A program made the position numbers and the translations under genes. A stretch of DNA of 64,000 nt from an uncultured Eubacteriales bacterium. Lineage in GTDB: Bacteria > Bacillota > Clostridia > Oscillospirales > Acutalibacteraceae. Each line of letters opens with the position of its first letter. Within the stretch, counting starts at the first letter, position 1. The DNA is taken from contig CAJUDG010000010.1 of assembly GCA_910584745.1 (NCBI GenBank), forward strand, positions 80,852 to 144,851, written 5' to 3'. A model generated the notes under the pieces. It saw nothing but the letters and a program-made list of their open reading frames with translations, did not search any database and was not told where the DNA came from. Below, in pieces: positions 44,507 to 53,220 of this stretch.

Positions 44507-45108
44507 TGCTGGCATTTCGTATCGGCCCATGCAGGGTTCGGATATATTTCACTTTTTTCGCGCTGATCGCCTTTTGCTGCATTTTTACCGGGGCAGAGGG
44601 CGGTCTGGCGTGCTTTTTAGCCGTATGCCTCCACGAAACTGCCCATATAGTTACAATGGGCGCTATGGACGCATGGCCGGAAAGAGTGGGACTGTCAGCC
44701 CTCGGCTGCCGGATAGGGATAAGCAGCCAGAATAAAGTGACGGACATGCAAAACATGTGGATATCCCTAGCAGGGCCCGGAGCAAACTGGCTGTCATTCG
44801 CTCTGGCATATGCCGCAGGTCTGGGTGGCAGCCCCTTTTGCGAGGCAAGCTTTGCCATTGCGCTTGTACACAGTCTGCCAATAGAGCCACTGGACGGGGG
44901 GCTTGCGTTGCGGTATTACTTATGTGAACGGTTCTCATATGAAATGGCAGGGAAAATTTCCCATATTATTTCTATCCTTTTGCTGATCCCGCTGGCAACT
45001 ATGGGGTTTCTCGTGCTGCTTCATACAAGGCATAATTACTCGCTTTTGGCGCTGAGTATATATTTAATGCTGTATCTTGTGCTGAAATGGGATCTTACCC
45101 AGCCATAG
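44506..45108 (+). CDS. M50 (SpoIVFB-like) intramembrane metalloprotease
   Basis: This 200-residue polytopic site-2-type protease has zinc motif HETAH (in CLHETAHIVTMG, about residue 43) and the second site in LPIEPLDGG (about 127-135), with four to six hydrophobic segments. In Bacillus, SpoIVFB cleaves pro-sigma-K in the forespore outer membrane. The location right after spoIVA supports a sporulation role, but whether its substrate is pro-sigma-K is unknown. The start overlaps the preceding stop (TGATG). Confidence 0.85.
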   Translation: MLAFRIGPCRVRIYFTFFALIAFCCIFTGAEGGLACFLAVCLHETAHIVTMGAMDAWPERVGLSALGCRIGISSQNKVTDMQNMWISLAGPGANWLSFALAYAAGLGGSPFCEASFAIALVHSLPIEPLDGGLALRYYLCERFSYEMAGKISHIISILLLIPLATMGFLVLLHTRHNYSLLALSIYLMLYLVLKWDLTQP

Positions 45109-45111
45109 CAC

Positions 45112-45140
45112 TTGCAAAAATTTGTGAAACAGGTTATAAT
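45112..45140 (+). promoter_or_regulatory. Promoter for the radical SAM gene pair
   Basis: TTGCAA (45112-45117), a 17-base spacer and TATAAT (45135-45140), 22 bases before the start codon. Confidence 0.75.
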
Positions 45141-45162
45141 AGTCAAAAAATAAGGAAAAGGG

Positions 45163-47013
45163 ATGGCAATGTATCCGAAAGAAGTAGAAAAGATTCTCTT
45201 AAAAGTTCAAAAGCCCGGCCGCTATGTGGGCGGCGAAACTCACTCTGTGGTAAAGAATATGGAAGATGTGGATGTTCGGTTCGCGTTCTGCTTCCCGGAC
45301 ATATATGAGGTGGGGATGTCCCATCTGGGAATAAAGATACTGTATGGGACCATGAATCGGGTTCCGTATTTCTGGTGCGAGCGGGTGTTTGCCCCATGGG
45401 TTGACATGGAGCGGCAGATGGTTGACAGGCACATCCCGCTCTATGCTCTGGAGAGCGGCGACCCCGTAAAGGACTTTGACTTTATAGGATTTACCTTACA
45501 GTATGAGTTGAGCTATACCAACATCCTGAATATGCTAAAGCTGGCGGGAATACCACTGCACAGCGAGGATAGGCCGGAACTGTTCAATATCGTTGTGGCC
45601 GGTGGGCCGTGTGCCTGCAACCCGGAGCCGCTGGCGGAGTTTATCGACATCTTCTTCCTGGGGGACGGCGAGGAAGTGGACATTGAAGTCATGGAGCTTT
45701 ACCGCCAGTGCAGGAAGGAGGGCATAGGCAAGCGGGAGTTTCTGTGCCGGGCCGCGCAGATCGAAGGAGTATATGTTCCATCACTATATGATGTGGAGCA
45801 TAACCAAGATGGCACGATCAAGCAGTATACCCCCAAAGACGGGGCGCCTGCCGCTGTAAAAAAACGCGTGGTAAACGATATGGACAGCGCCTACTTCCCG
45901 GATTCGTTCCCCGTGCCGCTTATTGAAGTGATACATGACCGCATCTCGGTGGAGGTCCTGCGGGGGTGCATAAGAGGGTGCAGGTTTTGTCAAGCTGGAT
46001 TCCTTTACAGACCCTTCCGCGAGAAAAGCATGGAGACCATCGACCGTCAATGCCGGGCGCTGTGCGAGTCCACCGGCTATGACGAGATATCCCTGTCCTC
46101 GCTGAGCACCAGCGACTACAGCGACCTTAACGGCCTGCTGGACTATCTCCACCGCTGGACGGAAAAGGAAAAGGTGAGCCTGTCGCTGCCGTCGCTGCGG
46201 GTGGATAATTTCTCCCCGGAGCTGATGGAACGGGTGAACTCCGTGCGCAAGAGCGGTCTGACCTTCGCGCCGGAGGCCGGTTCCCAGCGTATGCGGGATG
46301 TGATAAACAAGAATGTGACCGAGGAGGAGCTGCTCCACACGGTCAACGTGGCCTTTACAGAGGGCTGGACCAGGATAAAGCTCTACTTTATGATCGGCCT
46401 GCCCACCGAGACCATGGAGGACGTTCTGGCTATTCTGGAGCTGGGCAAGAAGGTCGTTGACGCTTTTTACGCCAATAAGGAGAAGCCGAAGGGAAAAGCC
46501 GTCGAGGTATCTCTAAGCGCCGCCGCCTTTGTCCCGAAGCCATTTACGCCATTCCAGTGGTTCGGCCAGGATACAATGGAGCTCCTGCGTGAGAAGCAGC
46601 ACGAGTTGAAAGCGGGCAACAGATCAAAAAGGGTGAGCGTGAGCTATCACGGAGCGGAAACCAGTTATTTAGAGGCGGTCTTTGCCCGGGGTGACCGCAG
46701 GCTCTGTGCGGTGCTGGAGAAGGCTGTTGAGCAGGGCTTCCATTTTGACAGCTGGGATGAGTGCTTTGACTTTGACCGCTGGATGGGGATTTTTGAGCAG
46801 TGCGGCCTTGACCCAGCCTTTTACGCCAACCGTACCCGGAGCTTTGACGAGGTGTTCCCCTGGGACCACCTGGACTATGGCGTCCGTAAAGAATTCCTGA
46901 TCGAGGAATGTAAGCGGGCATATGAGGGCAAGACTACGCCGAATTGCCGGGAAAAGTGCTCGGGCTGCGGAGCGGCCTGCTTTAAAGGAGGGCTATGCGT
47001 TGAAAAACGTTAG
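45163..47013 (+). CDS. TIGR03960-type radical SAM protein
   Basis: This 616-residue protein begins MAMYPKEVEKILLKVQKPGRYVGG, the start typical of TIGR03960 proteins. It has a B12-binding-like N-terminal region, the radical SAM cluster motif RGCIRGCRFCQAG (about residue 270) and a C-terminal Cys cluster (CREKCSGCGAAC). ATG at 45169 is a second possible start. It overlaps its usual partner, the DUF2344 gene, by 14 bases. Substrate and product are unknown; the pair is often near ribosomal genes, as here with rplS. Confidence 0.92.
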   Translation: MAMYPKEVEKILLKVQKPGRYVGGETHSVVKNMEDVDVRFAFCFPDIYEVGMSHLGIKILYGTMNRVPYFWCERVFAPWVDMERQMVDRHIPLYALESGDPVKDFDFIGFTLQYELSYTNILNMLKLAGIPLHSEDRPELFNIVVAGGPCACNPEPLAEFIDIFFLGDGEEVDIEVMELYRQCRKEGIGKREFLCRAAQIEGVYVPSLYDVEHNQDGTIKQYTPKDGAPAAVKKRVVNDMDSAYFPDSFPVPLIEVIHDRISVEVLRGCIRGCRFCQAGFLYRPFREKSMETIDRQCRALCESTGYDEISLSSLSTSDYSDLNGLLDYLHRWTEKEKVSLSLPSLRVDNFSPELMERVNSVRKSGLTFAPEAGSQRMRDVINKNVTEEELLHTVNVAFTEGWTRIKLYFMIGLPTETMEDVLAILELGKKVVDAFYANKEKPKGKAVEVSLSAAAFVPKPFTPFQWFGQDTMELLREKQHELKAGNRSKRVSVSYHGAETSYLEAVFARGDRRLCAVLEKAVEQGFHFDSWDECFDFDRWMGIFEQCGLDPAFYANRTRSFDEVFPWDHLDYGVRKEFLIEECKRAYEGKTTPNCREKCSGCGAACFKGGLCVEKR

Positions 47014-47650
47014 GGTATGGTTCAGCAAGACCGGTGCGGCGAAATACATCTCCCATCTGGACCTGACAAGGTGCATGGCAAGAGCTCTGAAGCTCTCGCG
47101 GCTGCCTGTTTGGTATACCGAGGGGTTCAACCCGCATATATATATGACCTTTGCCATGCCGCTGTCTTTGGGGGTGAGCGGCCTGCGGGAGTGTATGGAT
47201 ATCCGGCTTGTGGAGGATATTGGGCTGGAACAGGCGGCCAAGGCGCTTGGTGGAGAGCTGCCGAAGGATATTTCTGTATTGGAAATATCCGAGCCTGAGC
47301 TTGGGTTCGACGCCGTGGCATATGGTGAGTATGAGATATCCCTGGATTCGGAGGAGCCCGAGGCTCTGGCAAATACGCTGGAGGAACTAATGGCGCAGAA
47401 CGCAGTTATTGTGATGAAACACGGCAAAAAGGGGGATAAGGAGTTTGATATCAAGCCCCACTTTTTTCTGCTGGACAAGCAGGCTGTGTCCGGAGCGCTG
47501 AAAATAAAGCTTCGCGCCTCATGTAGCCAGGCGGGCAGCGTGAACCCTTCGCTGCTGCTCGATGCCCTGAAGATGTACAAAAATTTAGAGCCTTACGCTG
47601 AAATAACCCGTTCCAGGTTGCTTACAAAAGATTTTTCCGATATGAGGTAA
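47000..47650 (+). CDS. TIGR03936/DUF2344 radical SAM-associated protein
   Basis: This 216-residue protein begins VRVWFSKTGAAKYISHLDLTR and has YTEGFNPHIYMTFAMPLSLG, both typical of DUF2344. The TTG at 47000 is supported by AAAGGAGG 8 bases upstream; the longer open frame overlaps the radical SAM gene without homology. It is the partner of the upstream radical SAM protein. In many Clostridia RNase G follows, but not here. Confidence 0.9.
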   Translation: MKNVRVWFSKTGAAKYISHLDLTRCMARALKLSRLPVWYTEGFNPHIYMTFAMPLSLGVSGLRECMDIRLVEDIGLEQAAKALGGELPKDISVLEISEPELGFDAVAYGEYEISLDSEEPEALANTLEELMAQNAVIVMKHGKKGDKEFDIKPHFFLLDKQAVSGALKIKLRASCSQAGSVNPSLLLDALKMYKNLEPYAEITRSRLLTKDFSDMR

Positions 47651-47658
47651 AAAAACTC

Positions 47659-47687
47659 TTGCCTTTCTCTACAAGTTGTGGTATAAT
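47659..47687 (+). promoter_or_regulatory. Promoter for rplS
   Basis: TTGCCT (47659-47664), 17 bases, TATAAT (47682-47687). Predicted transcription start near 47694. Confidence 0.85.
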
Positions 47688-47693
47688 ATTTAA

Positions 47694-47825
47694 GCATTTG
47701 AGGTTCCGCGGGTTTTCTCTATGTAGCTTGCCCGTGGGGGTCATGGCGCGGGTCACGCGCAGGAAGCGGGCAGTCCGCTGCCGGTACGCCGGTATGAATG
47801 TCTGAATTATTATTTATGGAGGAAT
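47694..47825 (+). ncRNA. Structured rplS 5' leader (candidate L19 leader)
   Basis: About 130 untranslated bases between the promoter and the ribosome site (GGAGG) are GC-rich and full of complementary segments (for example GCGGGC with GCCCGT, GCGCGGGTCACGCGC, CCGGTACGCCGG). Firmicutes rplS genes often carry an autoregulatory L19 leader, so this is a reasonable candidate. I cannot confirm the consensus by eye. Confidence 0.5.
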
Positions 47826-47830
47826 ATCAA

Positions 47831-48175
47831 ATGGACGCAATTAAATTGGTTTCACAGGACTCTCTCAAGGCAGAGGTCCCTCAGTTCAACATCGGCGACA
47901 CCGTCAGGGTGGATGTGAACATCCGCGAGGGTGAGCGCGAAAGGATCCAGCAGTTCGAGGGCACTGTGATTGCCCGCAAGGGCAGCGGGGTCAGCGAGAC
48001 TTTTACCGTACGCCGCGTGTCCTACGGCGTCGGCGTGGAAAGGGTTTTCCCCTTACATTCTCCCAACGTAAAGGCTGTTCGGGTAGTGCGCCTGGGACGT
48101 GTGCGCAGGGCTAAGCTGTACTATCTGCGCGACCGGGTGGGTAAGGCCGCCAAGGTCAAGGAGCAGCTCAAGTAA
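47831..48175 (+). CDS. rplS: 50S ribosomal protein L19
   Basis: This 114-residue large-subunit protein at the 30S/50S interface shows PQFNIGDTVRVDV, RIQQFEGTVIARKG and VERVFPLHSP, all L19 signatures. Start ATG at 47831 (MDAIKLV) lies 8 bases after GGAGG; the upstream in-frame ATG would have no ribosome site. It is a monocistronic unit between a good promoter and a terminator. Confidence 0.97.
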   Translation: MDAIKLVSQDSLKAEVPQFNIGDTVRVDVNIREGERERIQQFEGTVIARKGSGVSETFTVRRVSYGVGVERVFPLHSPNVKAVRVVRLGRVRRAKLYYLRDRVGKAAKVKEQLK

Positions 48176-48195
48176 AATCGAGATATTATTGGGAG

Positions 48196-48217
48196 AAGGG
48201 ACATTTCGTCCCTTTTT
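48196..48217 (+). terminator. Intrinsic terminator after rplS
   Basis: AAGGGAC/GTCCCTT stem (48196-48202, 48208-48214) with an ATTTC loop and five Ts. Confidence 0.88.
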
Positions 48218-48261
48218 CTATTACTGTTTAAAGTTTTTGATAACCGTTAGGAGGATCTGAA

Positions 48262-48846
48262 ATGGATAATAATGAGTTGGCAGTGGAAGACGTTCAGAAG
48301 CCCAAACAGCCCTTTCATGCATGGGCGCTAGACTGGATAGAGACTATAGTGATGGCGTTTGTTATCGTGACGGTGGTATTCACTTTTGCGGCACGGGTTG
48401 TGACGGTAGACGGCGCTTCAATGGAACCCAATTATTATGACGGCGACCGGGTGCTAGTGACCTCTCTGGCCGGTGAAGCAAAGGCCGGCGATGTAGTCAT
48501 AATCGTACACGCCCTGGAGGAGACCCTGATTAAGCGGGTCGTGGCTACAGAAGGACAGGTTGTGGACTTTGACAATGAGCTGGGCGAGCTTATTGTTGAC
48601 GGCCAAGTAGTAAACGGAGAAGTGTACGGTACCAGGAACGGTATTACCTTTGCGCCGGAGAATGTGGGTGATACCATGGATTTCCCTCAAACTGTGCCTG
48701 AGGGCTGTGTATTTGTGCTGGGAGACCATCGGGACGACTCTACTGACAGCAGGAAGCTCTCAGTTGGCATGGTGGACAGAAGGAATATCCTTGGGCGTGT
48801 GGTCTTTAACCTTTACCCGATGTCAAAAATTGGCCCGGTGGGGTGA
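48262..48846 (+). CDS. lepB: Signal peptidase I (housekeeping)
   Basis: This 194-residue general signal peptidase has one membrane helix (about 25-47), Ser53 (GASMEPNY), Lys91 (LIKRVVATEGQ) and the C-terminal box LGDHRDDSTDSR. It starts after AGGAGGATCTGAA. Its location next to rplS and rbgA is the common one in Firmicutes. The protein differs clearly from the two pilus-locus copies, which share a long cytosolic N-terminal extension. Confidence 0.95.
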   Translation: MDNNELAVEDVQKPKQPFHAWALDWIETIVMAFVIVTVVFTFAARVVTVDGASMEPNYYDGDRVLVTSLAGEAKAGDVVIIVHALEETLIKRVVATEGQVVDFDNELGELIVDGQVVNGEVYGTRNGITFAPENVGDTMDFPQTVPEGCVFVLGDHRDDSTDSRKLSVGMVDRRNILGRVVFNLYPMSKIGPVG

Positions 48847-48851
48847 ATAAA

Positions 48852-49736
48852 TTGGATCAGGAAAACATGAGCATAGTTCAGCAGGTCCAGTGGTTTCCCG
48901 GCCATATGGCAAAGACCAGGAGGAAGATAACCGAGGACCTTAAGCTGGTAGATATCGTGCTGGAGTTGCTGGACGCCCGTATTCCCGCCAGCAGCTCTAA
49001 CCCAGTACTGCGGGAGATAATCAGGAATAAGCCCAGGATTGTTGTGCTGAATAAGAGCGATTTGGCCGACCCCAAGCAGACGGCGCGCTGGGTGGCGAAA
49101 TATAAGGCGGAGGGCCTGTGCGCCGTACAGGTGGATAGCAAGACCGGTAAGGGTTTACCGGCGCTTTACCGGGCTATTCGTGAGGAACTAAAGGAGCAGA
49201 TAGCGGGCTGGGAGCGCAAGGGGATGTCTGGACGGCCTATTCGGGTAATGGTACTGGGAATACCCAATGTTGGGAAGTCATCCATCATCAACCGTATGCT
49301 GATCGGCGGCGGTGCAGGCAGGGCAGAGGTTCGGGACAAGCCCGGCGTGACAAGGCAGAACCGCTGGTTCACAATAGGCAAGGGATTTGAGCTGCTGGAC
49401 ACTCCCGGAGTGCTCTGGCCGAAATTTGAGGATCCTGCGGTAGGAGAGCGGCTTGCCTTTACAGGCGCTGTAAAGGACGAGATACTTGACATAGAGGGCT
49501 TAGCCGGAAGGCTGCTTGAGGTTCTTTCTTGTCTTTATCCCCAGTCGCTGGAGGCAAGATATAAGCTTAAGCTCCCTGAGGGGCCAGTGGCAGGTCATGA
49601 ACTCTTGGAACTGGTAGGACGCAAGCGCGGTATGCTGGTATCCGGCGGCGGGATAGACATGGAGCGGGCAGCTGTAACAGTGCTTGATGAGTTCCGCGGC
49701 GGCAAATTGGGCGCCGTTTCTTTGGAGTGGACGTGA
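48852..49736 (+). CDS. rbgA: Ribosome biogenesis GTPase RbgA (YlqF)
   Basis: This is a circularly permuted GTPase needed for late 50S assembly. The protein begins near QWFPGHMAKTRR. The order is G4 NKSD, then G1 GIPNVGKSS, then DTPGVLWP (G3), as expected for the permuted family. I choose TTG at 48852 with GGTGGGG about 8 bases upstream; GTG at 48843, inside the lepB stop, is an alternative. The 3' end overlaps rnhB by 4 bases. Confidence 0.93.
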   Translation: MDQENMSIVQQVQWFPGHMAKTRRKITEDLKLVDIVLELLDARIPASSSNPVLREIIRNKPRIVVLNKSDLADPKQTARWVAKYKAEGLCAVQVDSKTGKGLPALYRAIREELKEQIAGWERKGMSGRPIRVMVLGIPNVGKSSIINRMLIGGGAGRAEVRDKPGVTRQNRWFTIGKGFELLDTPGVLWPKFEDPAVGERLAFTGAVKDEILDIEGLAGRLLEVLSCLYPQSLEARYKLKLPEGPVAGHELLELVGRKRGMLVSGGGIDMERAAVTVLDEFRGGKLGAVSLEWT

Positions 49737-50338
49737 TAGACAGATATGAGCATCAGCGAAGTGCTGAAGAAACAGGATTCCGGGCAGTATGCGGGATAGA
49801 TGAAGCTGGGCGCGGGCCGCTTGCCGGGCCGGTATGTGCGGCGGCTGTCATTTTGCCTTTGGGCCTTGAGATAGACGGGCTGGACGACTCTAAAAAGCTT
49901 AGCGAAGCCAAGAGGGAAGCGTTGTTTGCCGTGGTTAAGGAGAACGCTCTGTCGTATGGTATCGGTTGGGCCAGTGAGGAGGAGATAGACAAGCACAATA
50001 TATTACAGGCCACCTTTTTAGCCATGCGCCGGGCTGTGGAAGCAATGCCAATACCGGCCGACTATGCCATTGTGGATGGAAACCGTATGCCGACGCTGCC
50101 TATTCCTGGGGAAACTGTAGTTAAGGGCGACAGCAAATGTGCGTGCATTGCGGCGGCGTCTATTCTGGCAAAGGTAAGCCGGGACCGGCTGCTTCGGGAG
50201 TGGGATCTACAATATCCTGAGTATGGCTTTGCCAAGCATAAGGGGTATGGCACGAAAGACCATTACGAAGCGATAAAGAAGTATGGCGTATTGCCTGTCC
50301 ACAGGAAAAGCTTCCTAAAAAACTTAAATGAAAAATAA
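49733..50338 (+). CDS. rnhB: Ribonuclease HII
   Basis: It removes RNA from RNA-DNA hybrids and single ribonucleotides from DNA. The 201 residues include GIDEAGRGPLAGPV (catalytic Asp-Glu), DDSKKLSEAKRE and the C-terminal AKHKGYGTKDHYEAIKKYG. GTG at 49733 overlaps the rbgA stop, with GGAG 5 bases before it; GTG at 49727 is a less likely option. It overlaps yraN by 11 bases. Confidence 0.95.
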   Translation: MIDRYEHQRSAEETGFRAVCGIDEAGRGPLAGPVCAAAVILPLGLEIDGLDDSKKLSEAKREALFAVVKENALSYGIGWASEEEIDKHNILQATFLAMRRAVEAMPIPADYAIVDGNRMPTLPIPGETVVKGDSKCACIAAASILAKVSRDRLLREWDLQYPEYGFAKHKGYGTKDHYEAIKKYGVLPVHRKSFLKNLNEK

Positions 50339-50708
50339 TCGTAACGACCAGGAGACGGCACAAAATGCAGGCCGCACAGGAGAGGACTATACCGCTATTT
50401 GGCTTGAAAGCCATGGGTACAGCATTGTGGAGAGAAACTATCACTCCCGGTTTGGCGAAATAGACATTATTGCGCGCGACTCTCAATATATTGTATTCGT
50501 AGAAGTGAAGACCCGGGCTGGCGGCGCTATGGTATCTGCGGTGGAGGCTGTTACACCGAATAAGCAGAGAAAGATCTTGCTGACAGCACAGGTATACCTG
50601 CAAAAAAGCCCATGTGCTTTACAGCCGCGGTTTGATGTGGCAGCTGTTACCACTTTACACGGAGAGCCTATGGGGCTGAAATACTTCGCCAATGCGTTTG
50701 GATGCTGA
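50328..50708 (+). CDS. YraN family (UPF0102) nuclease-like protein
   Basis: This 126-residue protein has the PD-(D/E)XK-like core seen in YraN: GRTGEDYTAIWLE, ERNYHSRFGEIDIIARD and IVFVEVKTR. Its overlap with rnhB is the common arrangement. The biological role is not settled. The start ATG at 50328 lies in the end of rnhB. Confidence 0.92.
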   Translation: MKNNRNDQETAQNAGRTGEDYTAIWLESHGYSIVERNYHSRFGEIDIIARDSQYIVFVEVKTRAGGAMVSAVEAVTPNKQRKILLTAQVYLQKSPCALQPRFDVAAVTTLHGEPMGLKYFANAFGC

Positions 50709-50721
50709 GAGGAGAGATTTT

Positions 50722-51657
50722 GTGCGGTATTTTGACCTGCATTGTGACACCATGACTGAGTGCTATGTGAAGGGTAAGCATATTGATAAAAACGATCTTC
50801 ATATAGACTGCCAGCGGGCCGCCGTATTTGATTCTTATGTTCAGTGCTATGCTGTTTGGATGCCGGACAGCGTCTGTGGAGAAGCGGCGTTCAGCCGTTT
50901 CAAGCAGGTTGCAAACCGGTTTTCTGAGGAGGTACGGAGTAATGAGCAGACAATGGTCCAGTGCAGGGATTCAGGTGATTTGGCACGGAACAAAGAAAAG
51001 CACTGCGCGGTGCTTACCGTTGAAAATGCAGCAGCTTTAGGCGGCAAACTGAAAAACATAGTTGAATTTGCCAGACTTGGCGTGAAGCTATGCAGCTTGA
51101 CATGGAACGGTGAGAATGAGCTGGGCCGTGGAGTGCGCGCTTCCGGAGACGGCGGCATAACCCCATTTGGCCGTCAGGTCGTGAAAGAGCTGGAGAATAA
51201 CCATATAGTTGTTGACCTATCCCACGCCAGCCCGGAGCTATTTTACGATGTGGTCTCCATGGCGAGGGGGCCTGTCGCTGCCACCCATTCCAATGCGAAA
51301 AGCGTCTGCAAAAGCGCAAGGAATCTGTCAGACGAACAATTTAATACTATACGCTCCTCCGGCGGCTTGGTCGGGTTAAATCTTTATAAGGGCTTTCTGA
51401 ATGATGACCCGGATAAAGCCAGTTTATATGATGTGTTGCGCCATGCGGAGCATTTTCTGTCACTCGGCGGCGAGGATATACTGGCTGTCGGCGCGGACTG
51501 GGACGGCAGTGAAAAGAAGGACTTTGTTTCTTCCGGCCTAGAGGGTGTCCCGGAGTTATATGAGCTGTTTCTGCGGCATAACTACCCGGAGACGCTGGCC
51601 GACAAAATATTCTACAAAAATGCGGCGGATTTTTTCAAAAACGAAGATTTGCTTTGA
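50722..51657 (+). CDS. Membrane dipeptidase (peptidase M19)
   Basis: This 311-residue zinc dipeptidase of the renal dipeptidase fold has FDLHCDTM (metal HxD), a metal Glu in TVENAAAL, HAS in VDLSHASPELF, THSNAKSV, and GADWDG near the end. The start is GTG with AGAGGAG 5 bases upstream, making the protein begin MRYFDLHCD. No signal peptide is seen, so it is likely cytosolic. The stop codon lies inside the -35 box of the thrC promoter. Confidence 0.92.
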   Translation: MRYFDLHCDTMTECYVKGKHIDKNDLHIDCQRAAVFDSYVQCYAVWMPDSVCGEAAFSRFKQVANRFSEEVRSNEQTMVQCRDSGDLARNKEKHCAVLTVENAAALGGKLKNIVEFARLGVKLCSLTWNGENELGRGVRASGDGGITPFGRQVVKELENNHIVVDLSHASPELFYDVVSMARGPVAATHSNAKSVCKSARNLSDEQFNTIRSSGGLVGLNLYKGFLNDDPDKASLYDVLRHAEHFLSLGGEDILAVGADWDGSEKKDFVSSGLEGVPELYELFLRHNYPETLADKIFYKNAADFFKNEDLL

Positions 51658-51682
51658 CATTCACAAGGATTTGCGCTATATT
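51654..51682 (+). promoter_or_regulatory. Promoter for thrC
   Basis: TTGACA (51654-51659, overlapping the dipeptidase stop), 17 bases, TATATT (51677-51682). Confidence 0.8.
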
Positions 51683-51715
51683 ATTGTAGTAAAATAAAGC
51701 GATAGGGTGATATTG

Positions 51716-53218
51716 ATGCAGTATAAAAGCACCAGGAATTCCAAACTCCGCCTTGAAGCTTCCCAGGTAATAGCCCAGGGAATCTCCTCTGAGGGCGGGC
51801 TGTTTGTGCCGGAAAGTCTGCCGAATGTAAAAAGCGACCTGCAAAGGCTTGCAAAGCTCAATTATCAGGGCCTTGCAAAAGAGATATTTCGTCTGTTCCT
51901 GACGGATTTTACTGAGGAACAGATAGATCACTGTGTCCAAAGCGCCTATGCGCCGGAAAAGTTTGGCGGTGAACCTGTAAGGCTTATCAGCTTGACGGAA
52001 AGCGTGGGCAGAAAGCATATCTTAGAGCTGTGGCACGGACCTACTTGCGCGTTCAAGGATATGGCTCTACAGATATTGCCGTACTTTTTGACAGTTTCCG
52101 TATCAAAGACAGCTCCGGATAAAGAGACGGTCATTCTGGTCGCCACCTCCGGCGATACGGGAAAGGCGGCCCTGGAGGGATTCCGTGATGTGCCCGGGAC
52201 CAGGGTTATGGTGTTCTATCCTCAGGATGGGGTAAGCCCCATGCAGAAACGGCAGATGTCCACCCAGGAGGGCGGAAATGTAGGGGTCTGCGCTATAGAG
52301 GGCAACTTTGACGACGCGCAGACTGCGGTGAAGAAGATCTTTACTGACAGCAGCATCAAGGAGGTATTGGCAGAGCATGGGTTCATGTTCTCCAGCGCCA
52401 ATTCCATAAACTGGGGGCGGCTGCTTCCTCAAATAGTATATTATTTTTACGCATATTTCAAACTTTGTAAAGGCAATGAGCTTGCTATCGGTGAACCCAT
52501 GAATGTTGATGTTCCCACCGGCAATTTTGGAAATATACTTGCGGCGTATTATGCCCGCGAGATGGGCCTACCCATCAAAAAGCTGATATGCGCCTCCAAC
52601 GCCAACAAGGTGCTGACAGACTTCATAAATACCGGCATATACGACCGCCGCAGGGAGTTCTATACGACATCGTCGCCGTCCATGGATATTTTGATCTCCA
52701 GTAATCTTGAGCGCCTGCTGTACGCCATCTCAGGCGAGGACAGCGCGACCCTTTCCGGCTGGATGGAGCAGCTGTCGGACCAGGGCCATTACGACGTGGG
52801 GGATACTGTCCGGTCAAAGGTGCGTGAAATCTTCTTCGGCGGTTTCTGTGATGACACTGCCACGGCCAGGACTATCAATAATACCTGGAAAAATGACAGA
52901 TATCTTGTCGATACCCACACTGCAGTGGCCCTTGACGTGTACCGGCAGTATGTGGAGTCTGAGGGCGACGGTTCTACTCCAACCGTTATCGCGTCCACTG
53001 CCAGCCCATATAAGTTTGTGGGGAGTGTGCTGGGGGCGTTGGAACCTCTGGGCGATGGGGATGAATTTGAAAATATCTCCCGTCTTGAATCACTGACTGG
53101 CACTACGGCTCCTCTACAGCTAAAAACGCTCAGGGACAAACCTGTGCGGTTCAATACATCCATAGAGAATTCTCAGGCCGCCCGGTATGTGTTAAAGTCT
53201 CTGGGCATAGGTGAATAG
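51716..53218 (+). CDS. thrC: Threonine synthase
   Basis: This PLP enzyme converts O-phosphohomoserine to threonine. The 500 residues show YKSTRN at the start, the PLP Lys in HGPTCAFKDMALQ, ATSGDTGKAALEGF and VPTGNFGNILAAYYA. Start ATG at 51716 follows AGGGTGAT. Threonine and lysine genes (lysA) are both in this region but not in one operon. It ends 2 bases before the phosphoesterase gene. Confidence 0.96.
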   Translation: MQYKSTRNSKLRLEASQVIAQGISSEGGLFVPESLPNVKSDLQRLAKLNYQGLAKEIFRLFLTDFTEEQIDHCVQSAYAPEKFGGEPVRLISLTESVGRKHILELWHGPTCAFKDMALQILPYFLTVSVSKTAPDKETVILVATSGDTGKAALEGFRDVPGTRVMVFYPQDGVSPMQKRQMSTQEGGNVGVCAIEGNFDDAQTAVKKIFTDSSIKEVLAEHGFMFSSANSINWGRLLPQIVYYFYAYFKLCKGNELAIGEPMNVDVPTGNFGNILAAYYAREMGLPIKKLICASNANKVLTDFINTGIYDRRREFYTTSSPSMDILISSNLERLLYAISGEDSATLSGWMEQLSDQGHYDVGDTVRSKVREIFFGGFCDDTATARTINNTWKNDRYLVDTHTAVALDVYRQYVESEGDGSTPTVIASTASPYKFVGSVLGALEPLGDGDEFENISRLESLTGTTAPLQLKTLRDKPVRFNTSIENSQAARYVLKSLGIGE

Positions 53219-53220
53219 GA

